Shown here: positions 1 to 10,794 of the stretch, piece by piece
How positions within the stretch are numbered: the first letter of the stretch is position 1
How the letters are laid out: the number at the start of each line of letters is the position of its first letter
Assembly: GCA_963921195.1 (NCBI GenBank)
Contig: OY992540.1
Coordinates: 12,779,136-12,843,135, forward strand
Direction: 5' to 3'
Source: Pegoplata infirma
Taxonomy: Eukaryota; Arthropoda; Insecta; Diptera; Anthomyiidae
DNA length: 64,000 bases
The notes under the pieces: generated by a model
Database searches by the model: none
What the model saw: only the letters and a program-made list of their open reading frames with translations
What the model was told of the DNA's origin: nothing
Translations under genes and position numbers: made by a program

Positions 1-1565
1 AAAACACAGTTCGCTTTTGTTTCTAAAGCAGGCCACCAGAATTTGATTCCATACAGCAAAATTGGACGCACCACTGATGTATAGATCCAATGAACGACTT
101 GAGGGCTAAAACCCCATCGTTTTCCAATGGCCTTTTTACAGGAATATAAAGCAATCGTTGCTTTTCTCACCCGTTCCTCAATATTACGCCTGAAATTCAA
201 CTTCCTATCTAGAAATACTCCAAGATACTTGGCTCCATCTGAGAAGGTGATTTCAGTGCCATCCAGAGAAATAGGATCAAAAGCAGGAATCTTATTTTTC
301 CTTGTAAACAAAACAAGCTCTGTTTTACCTGGATTAACTCCTAGCCCACAGTCCCTTGCCCATTTAGACAGATCTTTCAGAGAACCCTGAAGAATGTCCC
401 TTAATGTTGGCAGATGCTTCCCCTTTACCGCTATCACGACATCGTCAGCATATGCGACAACATGACTACCACGTGCTTTTAGAGATAGCATCATTGAATT
501 CAGTGCCAGGTTCCAAAGAAGCGGCGAAAGAACACCTCCTTGTGGTGTGCCCCTATTGACAAATCGAGATATGACGGACGCTCCCAATTCAGACGTTATA
601 CGTCTATTGGCAAGTAGGTTTTCCACCATTAAAACGATCCCACGCTTTATTCCAAGACCAGACAATGCCAAAATTATCGAGTCTGGGATGACATTATTAA
701 AAGCCCCCTCTATATCAAGAAAGGCCACCATAGTGTACTCCTTTACCGAAAGCGATCTCTCGATGGTACCAACGAGCTCATGCAGAGCTGTTTCCGTTGA
801 TCTACCCTTGCTGTATGCATGTGGCTTTGTCGAAAGCAACCTTGGGTCAATCACTCTACGCAAATATGAGTCTATCATTCGTTCCATTGTCTTTAACAAA
901 AAAGAAGACAGACTAATTGGTCTGAAATCCTTCGGAGCTGTGTGGGAACTTTTCCCAGCCTTCGGGATAAAGACGACTCTGGTATCCCTCCATTTTAAAG
1001 AAATATACGACCAGTTGATGCATGCTGTGTATAGATTATACAGCAACGGGGCTATATAGTCCGACACTTGCTGCAACTCAGCCGGGATTATACCATCAGG
1101 TCCCGGGGATTTATAGGGCCTGAAGCTTTTTATCGCCCAGATTAATGTTGGCATATTTATTATTTCCGAAGCAATTTTAGATGCTTGGGCGTCAGAACGT
1201 TCCAAAGCTTGAAACGGCGTCATGGAATTGCCCGGAAAATGCGTGTTTAAAAGGAGATCCAGCGATTCTCCACTGGAGGAAGACCACACCCCATTAGGAT
1301 CTTTCAGGTATCCCAGAGTGCAAGGTGAAGAAGCCAGAACCTTGCGCAGCCTGGATGCCTCCGAAACGTCTTCTATGTTTCCACAGAAGTTTTTCCAAGA
1401 ATCACATTTTGCATTTCTGATCATCTTCTTATAACTCTTAAGTTGCCGCCTGTATGCAGACCAGTCCTCGTCCGCTCTTGAAAATTTAGCCTTATTAAAG
1501 AGCTTTCTGCAGGAATCTCTGCTCGTCTGCAACTCATTTGACCACCAAGGTGGCTTTTTTTCCCT
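1..1565 (-). CDS. Non-LTR retrotransposon ORF2 fragment, reverse transcriptase (partial at both ends)
   Basis: One minus-strand frame is open from an in-frame stop at 1566-1568 to the left edge of the window, about 521 codons. It reads as the reverse transcriptase of a Jockey/I/R1/LOA-type LINE. The fingers motif YKSPGPDGIIP precedes FRPISLSSFLLKTMERMI, then VAFLDIEGAFNNV, then GTPQGGVLSPLLW, and the catalytic YADD lies at 441-452. The thumb region (KYLGVFLD, PILLYG) follows, and the frame leaves the window before any RNase H domain. The homologous frame is recovered upstream of the stop (SCPSAKPRGKK) after a shift in an A7 run at 1554-1561, so a single homopolymer indel separates the two parts; it may be a mutation or a sequencing error. 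Homology ends near 1592, so the copy is 5'-truncated between the endonuclease and RT regions. It has no ATG of its own and is not expected to make protein. It is related to, but clearly diverged from, the copy at 32,179-35,028. Confidence 0.9.
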
Positions 1566-1592
1566 CTAGGCTTTGCAGAAGGGCAAGACGCA
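1..1592 (-). mobile_element. 5'-truncated non-LTR retrotransposon, continues left of window
   Basis: This is the body carrying the RT frame on the minus strand. Its 5' junction, near 1592-1600, abuts a DINE-like 3' fragment directly. I cannot identify a target-site duplication because the element's 3' end is outside the window. Confidence 0.85.
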
Positions 1593-1599
1593 TCCATGA

Positions 1600-1997
1600 G
1601 ATGACTGAAACTTTAGATATTTATTGGAAGTTCTCCCGAGAATTTTGGTATTGCATTTGAGCGATATCGGTTCAGTAGTTCGTTATGAACGAAAATGTAA
1701 GGACACCTTAAAAATTTTAGTACATTCAACATAACCTAATTATACAAAATGCTTTAATTCTGCTGCTGGTTGACTTATGTGAACATAATTGAACACTTAA
1801 TGGTATTTAAACAATTACAAACATATTTTTTGACAAAAAAAGTAAAAAATCGCCGATTTTTTTTTTTACCAAATTTTTTTTTCGCGGAAATTTTTTTTTT
1901 CAAAAGTAATGTCCTAAAGTTTTTGCAATAATCTTTTTGAAATTGTGGAGGGTATCACTACATTCGGCAAGGCCAAATTTAACTTTTTTGCTTGTTT
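1600..1997 (+). mobile_element. DINE/mini-me-like element, type 1, 3' part only
   Basis: It aligns by eye with the 3' two thirds of the complete copy at 4227-4887, starting at ATGACTGAAACTT and including TTCTCCCGAGAA and the poly-T tract. It then reads GTGGAGGGTAT and the degenerate terminal hairpin TTCGGCAAGGCCAAA, and ends CTTGTTT near 1997. The 5' half with the (GTCY)n microsatellite is missing because the LINE junction lies at 1600. Confidence 0.8.
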
Positions 1998-2040
1998 AAG
2001 TTCAAGAATTTAAAATTTTTCTTATTTTTAGCCTAATCTG

Positions 2041-2345
2041 ATACTAACATGCTGAATGCGAATATCCAAAAATTTCTAAAATCGGCCAAGCGGCTTTCAA
2101 ATTTAAAATTTGTCAAAAAAAAAAACTTTCAAAAATGGCTTTTTTTCTTACGTTCAATAATTTAAAAAACAAAAACCTCAAATTTCTTTGATCCTTTCAT
2201 AAAGCCAAAAACAATATTTCATTTAATCTTAATTTGAGTCAAATCCGATTTTACTTTTAACTCGTGGCGCTTTTCAATCACAGTTTTCGATTTTTGAAAA
2301 ATTTCCACCAAAATTTAGAGTTTTTGAAAAATCAAAAATTATCTA
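2041..2345 (+). repeat. Dispersed repeat family A, diverged copy
   Basis: The stretch from CTGAATGCGAATATC through TTAATTTGAGTCAAATCC to the GTGGCGC element recurs at about 37.5, 38.3-39.3, 42.6, 45.3-46.0 and 47.0-48.1 kb. Nothing in it codes. It is the most diverged copy in the window. Confidence 0.6.
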
Positions 2346-2360
2346 GCGATGCATTATGTT

Positions 2361-2590
2361 CACACAAAAAAATTTTTTTTTTCCATGAACGATTTTCATA
2401 GTATTTATGAACAAATTTATACAATTTATTAACTTTTTCATAATACTTTTTCACTTTTTCATAGTATTTATGAAAAATGTTAAAAATTCTTAAATTTCAC
2501 ATATTATGATTTATTCATAAATACTATGAAAAAGTTTATAAATATTATGAAAAAGTTAATAAATTGTAGGAATTTGTTCCCCATTCTATT
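2361..2590. repeat. Inverted repeat built of TTCATAGTATTTATGAA-type words
   Basis: Two arms (about 2413-2475 and 2512-2575) are reverse complements around a short centre. Each contains several copies of the near-palindrome TTCATA-n-TATGAA. The left edge reads CACACAAAAAAA, like the termini of other small elements in the window. It is non-coding. Confidence 0.6.
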
Positions 2591-2807
2591 TTTTTCCAAT
2601 CCGTTCTTTGTTCAATTTTCTTGCGTTCAATGTAGGTTTCATTCGCTCCTGTATAGCATAAGTTATTGAAAAAAAAAAATCTAAAGTCTTTATCTCAACC
2701 GATATAAAAAGTATAATTTTACACTTCTTTTACACAGAAAAAACTAATTTTCAAAATTTTTCGTACTCTTGAATATGAAGGATCCATGTCAAGTTTTGGG
2801 ATTCTAC

Positions 2808-3035
2808 ACTTAAAGAAAACGCATCATTATATTTATGAAAAATGTCATAAATATAATGAAAATCTTTATTAAAGTTCGTCTAATGTAAAAGTTTTATAAG
2901 TACAATGAAACAGTTTCATAATTATTTATAGGGTCAATATTTATGAAATTTTTCAATTTATTTATAAAAGTTTTCATAAATATAATGAATAAAATTTTAT
3001 AAACTTTTATGGAACTCTTCATGGAACTGGTTGGT
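2808..3035. repeat. Word-dense repeat (ATAATGAAAA / TTTTCATTAT), possible small TIR element
   Basis: It begins TACACTTAAAGAAAA and is filled with TTTATGAAA, TCATAAATATAATGAAA and their reverse complements until about 3015. Similar left ends occur at 22,517 and 50,471. I could not identify the right terminus. Confidence 0.4.
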
Positions 3036-3150
3036 GGGAGACGTTAGGGGCACTTTTCCCTTGCGATTTTAAACTTCTTCTGAGATAAGAATGTTGCATT
3101 TGCTTAGCAAAAGTACAAGAAACCCTTAAAAAAATGCTGTTTTTCTTAGG
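3036..3150 (+). mobile_element. DINE-like element, type 3, internal fragment
   Basis: GTGGGAGACGTTAGGGGCAC followed by TGCTTAGCAAAAGTACAAG matches the interior of the type 3 copies at 30,207-31,247 (plus orientation) and 37,787-38,314 (minus orientation). Neither terminus is present. Confidence 0.55.
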
Positions 3151-3157
3151 TTGCAAC

Positions 3158-3210
3158 CTAAGCAAATCTACATTTGAAATCTACATTTGAAATCTACATT
3201 TGAAATTTCA
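3158..3210 (+). repeat. Short tandem repeat, ATCTACATTTGAA x3
   Basis: Three consecutive copies of a unit of about 13 bp, immediately after the palindrome TTAGGTTGCAACCTAA at 3148-3163. Confidence 0.8.
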
Positions 3211-3225
3211 AGTCTTTAGCTTCAG

Positions 3226-3665
3226 CAAAAAGTATAGAATAAATAAGAGTATTCGTCCCATTAGTAGTTTACTAACAAGTCGGATTATTTCAAAAAGTCT
3301 TTAATTAGCGTACTATTAGCTCTCATCCTCTCATGGAATTGCTCGAATCCTCTCACTGAATATCTGACATTCCTTTTAGTTTGACATTTTCATATTTATT
3401 TCTTCTTTGTCTTTTTTTTTCTTCGATGTGTTTTCTTTAATTCCTCTTTATTTTTTCTCTTCTTCGATGAGTTTTTTTACCTTTTCGATGAGTTTTTTTG
3501 TCTTTTCGATGTGTTTTTTCACTTTTCGATGTGTTTTATCACTTTTTTCCTAATTTTTTGCTGTCAAAACATGCTCGAGATAAGCCGATTTAAGGACCAA
3601 AATTCCAGAGAGGAGTGCCTCTGAAATTTAGCGGAAGAATACTCTTATTTATTCTATACTTTTTG
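3226..3665. mobile_element. Inverted-repeat element with 29-bp perfect arms
   Basis: Bases 3226-3254 and 3637-3665 are exact reverse complements (core AGTATAGAATAAATAAGAG). The interior holds a degenerate minisatellite of about 20 bp, CTTTTCGATGWGTTTTTT, repeated roughly six times between 3420 and 3545. No coding capacity and no clear target duplication. Confidence 0.65.
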
Positions 3666-4226
3666 GCTTCAGTAGGTTAGGCTGTGCGAAGACGAAACTC
3701 TTTTATATTTTTAGATTGTCAAAATGTAGTTGAAATTATTTTAACGAAATTTTAAAATACATTTTTACAAATTTTTCAAATTCATTTGGAAATGGTTTTA
3801 TTGACTTTAAAACAAATTGCAGGTGTATTAAAATTACGAATAATTACTTGTACTTGTTTCCATTCACCAAATTTGGCCTTATTTAAATTTCTATAGTATA
3901 TTTTTTTTTAAATTTTAAACAAAATCACTCTACAATTTCAATGTTGTTTTAATAATATTCTTAAATATTTTTCTTTATTTTTCGCTTTAATACTGTAAAT
4001 AAACAAAATAATTTTATTTGCGATTTTTGGAAAACTTAAAATTTCTGTGAAAAATTAACTTGAATTTTGAATTTGCAAAAAATTTTAAATGTACCAAATT
4101 AAAACAAATAAAAATGTTTAATTTATTACATTTTTGTATCATTTTTGTTATTTATATAATTTTTAATTACAATTTTATATCTGGTTTTCTTCGTAAGTCC
4201 AAGATTTCAAAATGTATTATAATTTT
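3666..4226. other. AT-rich stretch with no recognisable gene
   Basis: It is mostly A/T homopolymer runs. Short open frames here have no recognisable composition or motif. I see no repeat shared with the rest of the window. Confidence 0.6.
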
Positions 4227-4887
4227 TATACCCTCCACTTAGTGATAGAGGGTATATATAAGTTTGTCATTCTGTTTGTAACTCATCGAAATATCGATCT
4301 GGGACCCCATAAAGTATATATATTCATGATGCCCGATCGATTTTAAGACATTCTAGCGATGTCCGTCTGTCCGTCTGTCCGTCTGTCCGTCTGTCCGTCT
4401 GTCCGTCTGTCCGTCTGTCTGTCTGTTGAAAATGCTCTCGCGGACAAAATATTGCACAGATATGACTGAAACTTAACATATTTATTGGAAGTTCTCCCGA
4501 GAAGTTTGGTATTGCATTTGAGCGATATCGGTTTAGCGGTTCAAAAGTTATGAACAAAAATGTAAGCACACCTCATAAATTTCAGTACATTCAACATAAC
4601 CTAAAAATACAAAATGCTTTAATTCGGCTTCTGGTTGACATATGTGAACATAATTAAACACCAAATGGTATTTGAACAAGTACAAACATATTTTTTGACA
4701 AAAAAAGAAAAAAATCGCGGATTTTTTTTTTTACCAAAATTTTTTTTCGCGGAATTTTTTTTTTCAAAAAAAAAATTTTTTTCAAAGTAATTTCCTTTTA
4801 AATAAAGTTTTTTGCAATAATCTTTATTAAATTGTGGAGGGTATCACTACATTCGGCAAGGCCGAATTTAATTTTTTTACTTGTTTT
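4227..4887 (+). mobile_element. DINE/mini-me-like element, type 1, complete copy
   Basis: This is the best reference copy. The 5' end carries ATACCCTCCAC (4228-4238), whose exact reverse complement GTGGAGGGTAT lies near the 3' end (4834-4844), giving an 11-bp subterminal inverted repeat. Next come the core GACCCCATAAAGTATATATA, a conserved stretch and (GTCCGTCT)n at 4361-4427. The 3' end has the perfect hairpin TTCGGC-AAG-GCCGAA (4852-4866) and stops at TTTTTTACTTG beside a T-run. A (TA)n tract and a (GTCY)n tract around a conserved core is the published layout of mini-me/DINE-1 elements. Subterminal inverted repeats plus a 3' hairpin are Helentron features. The element is non-coding. Confidence 0.85.
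4361..4427 (+). repeat. (GTCCGTCT)n microsatellite inside DINE-like element
   Basis: About eight units of GTCCGTCT/GTCTGTCC, the longest GTCY tract in the window. Other copies carry two to five units. Confidence 0.95.
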
Positions 4888-5182
4888 TCTTGCATTGAAA
4901 TGAAGTCATCATGGTGTTTATTTCTTTTTTTTTATTTTCGCAACAAAACTGGAAAAATAAAAATTTAAATATTTATAATGAATACTAATTTTATGATTCA
5001 ATAATGTTTTAAATTTATTTATATTTATATTTATAAAAGACATTTCACAGCATTGCAAAATTTTTCTAGGCAGAATCTTCTTAAGAAAGAAATTGATTAT
5101 TAGAATTTGAAAATTGTATTAGAAAAAATGTTTCCAAATATTTATATATATTTTATGATAAAAAAATCTTAGAAGTTGAGGA

Positions 5183-5400
5183 TTTTTATAGAAAAATTTC
5201 AAAATTTTTCGGTACTTTTTTGTGGTACTTTTTTTTTTGGTACTTTTTTGAAAATAGTTAAAAATGTCCCAAAAAGTTAGCAGTATTTTACCTTTTTATA
5301 GAAAAATGTAAAAATTTGTTGGTACTTTTTTGGAGTACTTTTTTTTGGTACTTTTTTGAAAATAGTTAAAAATGCCCCAAAAAGTTATCAGTATTTTATC
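5183..5400 (+). repeat. Tandem duplication, two units of about 110 bp
   Basis: Units start at 5183 and 5293. Both read TTTTATAGAAAAAT, then GGTACTTTTTT blocks, then GAAAATAGTTAAAAATG and CCAAAAAGTTA. The GGTACTTTTTT blocks resemble the word array at 19.8-22.2 kb. Confidence 0.85.
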
Positions 5401-5810
5401 TACTCCCAGCGTGCATTGTTTCAAATAATTTTCATTTCTTCATGCAAAATTATTTCCAGCTGTTTAAAACATATGCCATTTGAATACCCCTAATATTTTC
5501 ACCAAGTTTCCAATTAATCGCTATTATTCCAACTTTCTTTGTTTTCATTTTGTGTTGATAAAAAATTTATAGAAAAAAAGGGTCATAAATTGTAAAACGA
5601 AATACTTCTACGGACACACAACAATCAGTAAAAGCAAGTGCAATTTCGAACAAAAATGCGATATTGAGGTCAATAAGTTTTAACGCCCCCATGTAATTAG
5701 ACGTTAATTGCACTTGTAAAAAGCAAAGTTCCACAGAGCATCAATACAAACAACAACAGTTTGTTGCATTAATCACGCTGTCAAATTAAATTACTTTTCT
5801 AAAATACAAA
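5401..5810. other. Unique-looking sequence, no gene seen
   Basis: Base composition is more balanced than in the flanking repeats and I find no second copy in the window. I see no exon-like reading frame with splice signals that I would defend. Confidence 0.5.
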
Positions 5811-7220
5811 AAAAATATAGAAAATGATGATGTAGTAATTGTTAAATTTCATTTCGTGTTGCAAAGTAAAAAAGATTCAATATAGATAAAATTTTTTAGA
5901 ACTTTTTTTAGAATTTTAATTGGGAAGAAGGATTGCTGAACAACATTTATGGAGGTTGTAAAATAGTTAGAGCACTTCAGAAATTGATGCCCTTGCAAAG
6001 TGTAAAAAGCAACATTTTTTTGCAACAAACAATTAGAATTTAAAAAAAGTGAAGTCATTTTTGCACTTTCCAATGGTAAGCATTGTGCTGAGTTTCATCT
6101 ACTTTGCAAGGGTAAATATTGCACTTTGCAAGGGTAAACATTCAGGGTATTCACTTCAGAAATTTTTGACCCTTGCAACAGTGCAATATTGCAACTTTTT
6201 TTTTAAAAAAATTTTAATAAAAATTTTATTTTTCCATTATCTTTTATATGATGCGTAGATAGTTGCAAGAAAATATCCGCAATTTATTTTAATAGTAATA
6301 CAATTGCTTCTATTCACAAAGAAACAAGTAAATAAAGTTGCAATTTTGACATTGCGCAATTTTGCAAGAGTAAAAGTTCTGACGTGAATTAAAAAAAGAA
6401 ATTCTGACGTGAGTGTAATTAATTTTGCATTTCGCACTTTGCAAGGGTATACATTGTGTTCTGTAATCAATTTTACATTTAGCACTTTGTAGAGGTAAGA
6501 GTTTTTTTTTTGACGTAAACACATGTTAGACATTTTTTAAAATTTTAAAAAATGCATATTTTTTTTTAAACGTGAAAATATTTCTTGTGTGTTTCTTGTA
6601 AATTAAATTTCTTACTTCGCAAAGTGCGAAATGTAAAATTTCACAATATTAACCCTTGCAAAATGCAAAATTTATTGCACTCAACACAATAATGGAATTC
6701 ACGTCGGAAATTTTAGTCTTGCAAAATTAGGCAGTGTCAATTTTTTTGCTTGTTTCTTTGTAAATATTTAGAAGCAATTGTGCAATTAAAATAAATTGCA
6801 ACTCTTTTCTTGCAATGACGCATCATATAAAATGTAATAGAAAATTAAAAAAAAATTAAAAAAAATAGTTGCAACATTGCACTTTTGCAAAAGTCAAAAT
6901 TTTCTGAAGTGAATACCCTGAATGTTTACCCTTGCAAAGTGCAAAATTGGTTTCACTCAATACACACCAAGTAATTTTTTTTTTTTTTTTTTAATTCCAA
7001 GTGTTTGTTGCAAATAATGTTGCATTTTGCACTTTGCAAGGGCATAAATTTCTAAAGTGCAATTACTATTTTGCAACCTCCATAAACGTTTTTTTTAAAA
7101 TACTTGTTTCCAATTTAAATTCACAAAAAAATCTCAATATTTTATCTATATTGAATCTTTTTACTTTACAACGCGAAATGAAATTTAACAATTACTACAT
7201 CATCATTTTCTATTTTTTAG
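5811..7220. mobile_element. Foldback element, arms about 0.6-0.7 kb
   Basis: The left arm (5811 to about 6500) and right arm (about 6610 to 7220) are reverse complements over most of their length. The outer ends read TAGAAAATGATGATGTAG and CTACATCATCATTTTCTA. Both arms are studded with the word CTTTGCAAGGGTAAA and its complement CCCTTGCAAAGTGCAA. An inner boundary, CAGGGTATTCACTTCAGAA (6143) mirrored at 6902-6920, may mark a nested element or part of the same arms. Short open frames in both arms are mirror artefacts. No transposase is present. The superfamily is not assignable. Confidence 0.75.
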
Positions 7221-7867
7221 AAAAAATATTTTCGAAAAAATTTAAATAACTTTTCTCGCAATTTTATGATAAATTTGTGTACAATTTTTTTTAGGCAGAT
7301 TCCCAGAATAGAAATAATACAAATATAATTTGGTTTCAATATCGTTAATTGGCCTGGGACAACATCAGTGTAAATTTCAATAAGGGTATTCCCTTTTTTT
7401 ACAATGATATAAATTGGTGATATTCGAAATTTTCTTAAACATTTCCATAAATTACAATATGCAAAAAATAAAGAGTTTTTGAAAAACACAGAACTTGACT
7501 ATATAGGTTGGACTCTACTACCAAAAGGTAGTAAAACCCTATACTCGGATTGTCCAGTTTGGTGACCAATTCCTTTTTATGGGCCTCCAATGATTCAGAA
7601 AGGCAGTGGGACCCTCAGAGTTTCAGTATTCAGAGTTGGTGCTATCGCTTAAGTATATTTGGAAAAATGATAAAAAAAATAATTTTTTCCATGACTTTTT
7701 TTGAAAAAATATTTTCTATATTATATTTTTGTCATTTTTTTAAGCATAATATAATTTTGTTCACTTTTTTACAGGGACTGTAAAACTCTTATGAACATAC
7801 CGAACAATCTAAACGTGTTTAGGCACCCTAATTACCTAATGAAGACCACTCCGTTCCTTAAAATCGA
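7221..7867. other. No gene recognised
   Basis: AT-rich, apparently single-copy sequence. A small hairpin, CTACTACC-aaa-GGTAGTA, lies near 7515-7533. Nothing else is supported. Confidence 0.5.
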
Positions 7868-8060
7868 TTTTGACTAAAAAATTTTTTTGGAAATGTTGAG
7901 AAGGTAGCCGCTCATTTTTTTCAATTTGACTTGAAAATAACTAATGAGTCATTTTACGCCCCTACAACCACGCCGTCCTTAAGCGACGGTGCCTTAACGA
8001 GCGGGACCTAAAAAAATCATTTTTTTATACGAACCAAAAATTTTGTTGTTTTTTTGTATT
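7868..8060 (+). mobile_element. Diverged arm of the GAGTGTCCC inverted-repeat family
   Basis: AAATGTTGAGAAGGTAGCCGC, ACGCCCCTACAACCACGCC and GAGCGGGACCTAAAAAAATC match the left arm of the element at 20,232-20,869 with many substitutions. No right arm follows. Confidence 0.65.
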
Positions 8061-8189
8061 TTTTAATTTGTTTCCATAGTAAAAATGTTTTGATATAACG
8101 ATATATAATTTGATACAATCATATTAAATTATATATGACTTTTTATATGATCTTATTTTATCTATAACTAGATATACCCGGTCCACGTT

Positions 8190-8745
8190 GCTGGCCCCAA
8201 AAAGCCCCACAACCGCCCCGCAATTACCCCTAGAGGGATAAAATTCTAGAACAACCCCCATTAGTTTTTCCCCCCTAACAATTGTAGCAAACATACCTAA
8301 GCTTTGTCTCAACTCCTTAAGGTGGCTTCCACACAAAGATTACATTTTTATAAAACTGCTCCAACAGCTCTAACTGCCCCAAAAGTGCCCCTAGAGGATT
8401 CAAATGTATGATTGACCCTTTTGTCCATCCCAACATCTTCTCAGAACATACCGACGCACAATCTCTAACCTTTTTTTTAATAAATTTTTTTTTTTTTTTA
8501 TAAATTTATTTTATGAAATTTGCTCCTACCTGCCGCTTCCTTGGTGCCTCCTAGAGTGGTCAAAAGTGAGACCGACCCCTATTTATTTTTACCGCTCTAT
8601 GGAGGCTCCCATACAGAATACCATTTTTATAAAACTGCCGCTCTAACTGCCCCAAGAGTGCCCCTAGAGGAGTCAAATGTATGAATTTCAGAACTTATCT
8701 ACCCTCTATCTTTAACCATTAAAGGGGTACACATACAATTTTTAA
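8190..8745 (+). mobile_element. Diverged interior of the GGGGCATTCC family
   Basis: It carries the family's repeated unit: GTGCCCCTAGAGG, GAGACCGACCCCTATTTATT, GGCTCCCATACA and TTTTTATAAAACTGC, in two or three degenerate tandem versions. Termini are not found. Compare 40,830-41,310. Confidence 0.65.
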
Positions 8746-8773
8746 AACAGTTTATAAAACTTTAAATTTTGTA

Positions 8774-8925
8774 AGTCCAAATTCAGACAGGGCAATTTTA
8801 ATTGCCGCAATTCTGATTTTATAGTGTATCGGAGAGAGAGGGAAGAATCTTACCTCTCTCTCTGATACACTAAAAAATCAGAATTGCCGCAATTAAAATT
8901 GCCCAATGTAAATTCGGTCTAAGAA
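8774..8925. mobile_element. Hairpin MITE with arms of about 65-70 bp
   Basis: GGCAATTTTAATTGCCGCAA..TAGTGTATCGGAGAGAGAGG is followed almost at once by its reverse complement, leaving a loop of only a few bases near 8855. Arms can be followed outward to about 8774 and 8925 with declining identity. The pair would form a near-continuous hairpin. I did not find a target duplication. Confidence 0.75.
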
Positions 8926-9223
8926 ACAAAATTTTATTTTTGGTATTTCATTTTAGAAAATCTACGGCTGTTCTGAATACCCCTTAAAATAAATTTAAAT
9001 TCTTTCCCCTATGTGAGACACAGCGAATTAAAATTTTATCTGAAAATAGCTTTGTTTAGCATTTTTTTAATGTTTATTTTTTTTAAAGGAAAACTTTAAG
9101 AATTGTGTTTTTTTTATTCACATTCTAAAACAATGAAACTAAAAATTAAATAAACTCAACTGGATGCTGCTAGCAATTTTAAAGACAAATGTGTTGGGTA
9201 ATTCCATTAAAAATATACGAAAA
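8926..9223. other. No gene recognised
   Basis: AT-rich sequence without a repeat partner in the window. Confidence 0.45.
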
Positions 9224-10020
9224 ATTCACCAGGAGTAACTGAAAAATGAAAAATTTGGAAAAGCTTGGTTGATATTTATAAAAGCACAATAAAAAGTTGG
9301 AAAAGCTTTATTCCAATTTAAAAGAGATCAGTCCAAATTCAGAAAAGGTCAATTGATATTACAAAATCGAAATTGAAATTTAGGAAAGCACGAATAGTAT
9401 TCAGAAAACTTTCAAATTTCATAAAAATGTTTTTAAATTTAATTGTTTTTTATAAATTTCAATTGGGCTTTTCTAAAATTCTTATACGATTTCTTTAATT
9501 TTAATTGGGATTTTCTGAATTTAAATTGGGCTTTTCTAAAATTCAATTAAGCTTTTTGGGGCTTTTTTGAAATGCAATTAAAATTTTTTTATTGCTCATT
9601 TCTGAATATCAATTGGGATTTTCTAAATTTTATTTAACCTTTTTTGAATTTAAATTTAGACTTTCTGAATTTTTATTGGAATTATCTGAGTTTTAATGGT
9701 GATTTTATGATCTTCAATTAAGCTTTTCAATATTTTAATTAGGCTTTCATGAATTTCAAACATACTTGGAACCTGGCATTAATTTTATATGGACAAAATA
9801 TTTCAATGCGTTCTATTTCATTGACATTTACTTGGAAATATCTAATGCTTCAACTCTCAGGCCCCAAGTATGATTTTAAATGTCATCTTCTAAAATTTAA
9901 TTGAAATTTTCTAAAATTTAATTGAAATTTTCTAAAATTTAATTAAGCTTTCTGAACTTCAATTGAGTTGTTTTCTTTTTTAAATCGATTGAGGTTTTCT
10001 GAATTTCAATTTGGTTTCAC
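9224..10020. repeat. Degenerate array with a period of about 30 bp
   Basis: The phrase TTTCTGAATTTCAATTGGG (variants with TTTTCTAAAATTCAATTAAG) recurs every 28-32 bases on the plus strand from about 9440 to 10,015. Reverse-orientation versions (CCAATTTAAA, CCAAATTCAGAAAA) precede it. A stretch of about 130 bp without the motif interrupts it near 9760-9890. It is non-coding. Confidence 0.7.
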
Positions 10021-10760
10021 TTGCAAAATAATATGCAATCTTCCATATATACTTAAATATATTTAAAATCTTTTTTTTTACTGTATAAATGCACTTGAAA
10101 TTTGTTTAAAAAGGGGAAATAATTACATTAATACACTAAAGCCTTTCAACGCTATAGTGGCTGTCGCCCGCAGTTGTTGCCAGCATTGCTCATAAAATTC
10201 GTGATGTAAAGTTTTAGAAACTTGAGTACCGAATATTTTAACTCGTTATAAGTAACCGCACTGAAAAATAATCCTTTGTGATACGAATGAAACGGATTCA
10301 TTATTTTGTTTTCATTGAACCAATGTAGGAATTCATAAGCTAATTAAACTATCATGCATATTCATAAATTTCATAAACATTTGTTTCATTAGATTTCATA
10401 GTCTCATTAAAAAATTTCATAAAAAAATTAAAAATAAAATTCAAAACCTGAAAAATTCTGAATGGGTGACAAAATATCAAAAAAAATTCAGAAAAATTTC
10501 GAAAAATAAAAAAAAAAAAACAAAAACACTCAGAAAAATTTAGAAATTTATGTAAAGCGCTGGAAAGTTTAATAAAATATCGGGAAAGTAGAAAAATCAA
10601 AAAGTGAACATAAAATTGGGTAAACATTGAATGCTGAAATTTTCGAATAATAAGTGATTGAGAGGAAAACTAATTTTAACAACACTAAATGATGATTCAT
10701 CAGTTTGTGTATTTTTTGGTGGTTTCTACCAACTTTTTTTTTCATGTAAAATGTATGTCG
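10021..10760. other. No gene recognised
   Basis: Apparently unique AT-rich sequence with ATGAAAC/TTCAT words near 10,260-10,400. I see no feature I can support. Confidence 0.4.
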
Positions 10761-10764
10761 AAAG

Positions 10765-10794
10765 GTGATGATGATGATGATGATGTTGATGATT
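10765..10794 (+). repeat. (GAT)n microsatellite
   Basis: About nine near-perfect GAT units with one GTT interruption, in otherwise unique sequence. Confidence 0.9.

Noticed and set aside
127..1434. Plus-strand open frames of 70-170 residues
   Set aside because: They lie antisense to the reverse transcriptase frame and have no domain signal of their own.
4361..4427. Possible CRISPR-like or regulatory array of GTCCGTCT units
   Set aside because: It is a contiguous microsatellite without spacers, located at the fixed position expected in mini-me/DINE-like elements.
6049..6533. Similar short peptides in opposite strands around 5.8-7.2 kb
   Set aside because: They mirror each other because the foldback arms are inverted repeats.
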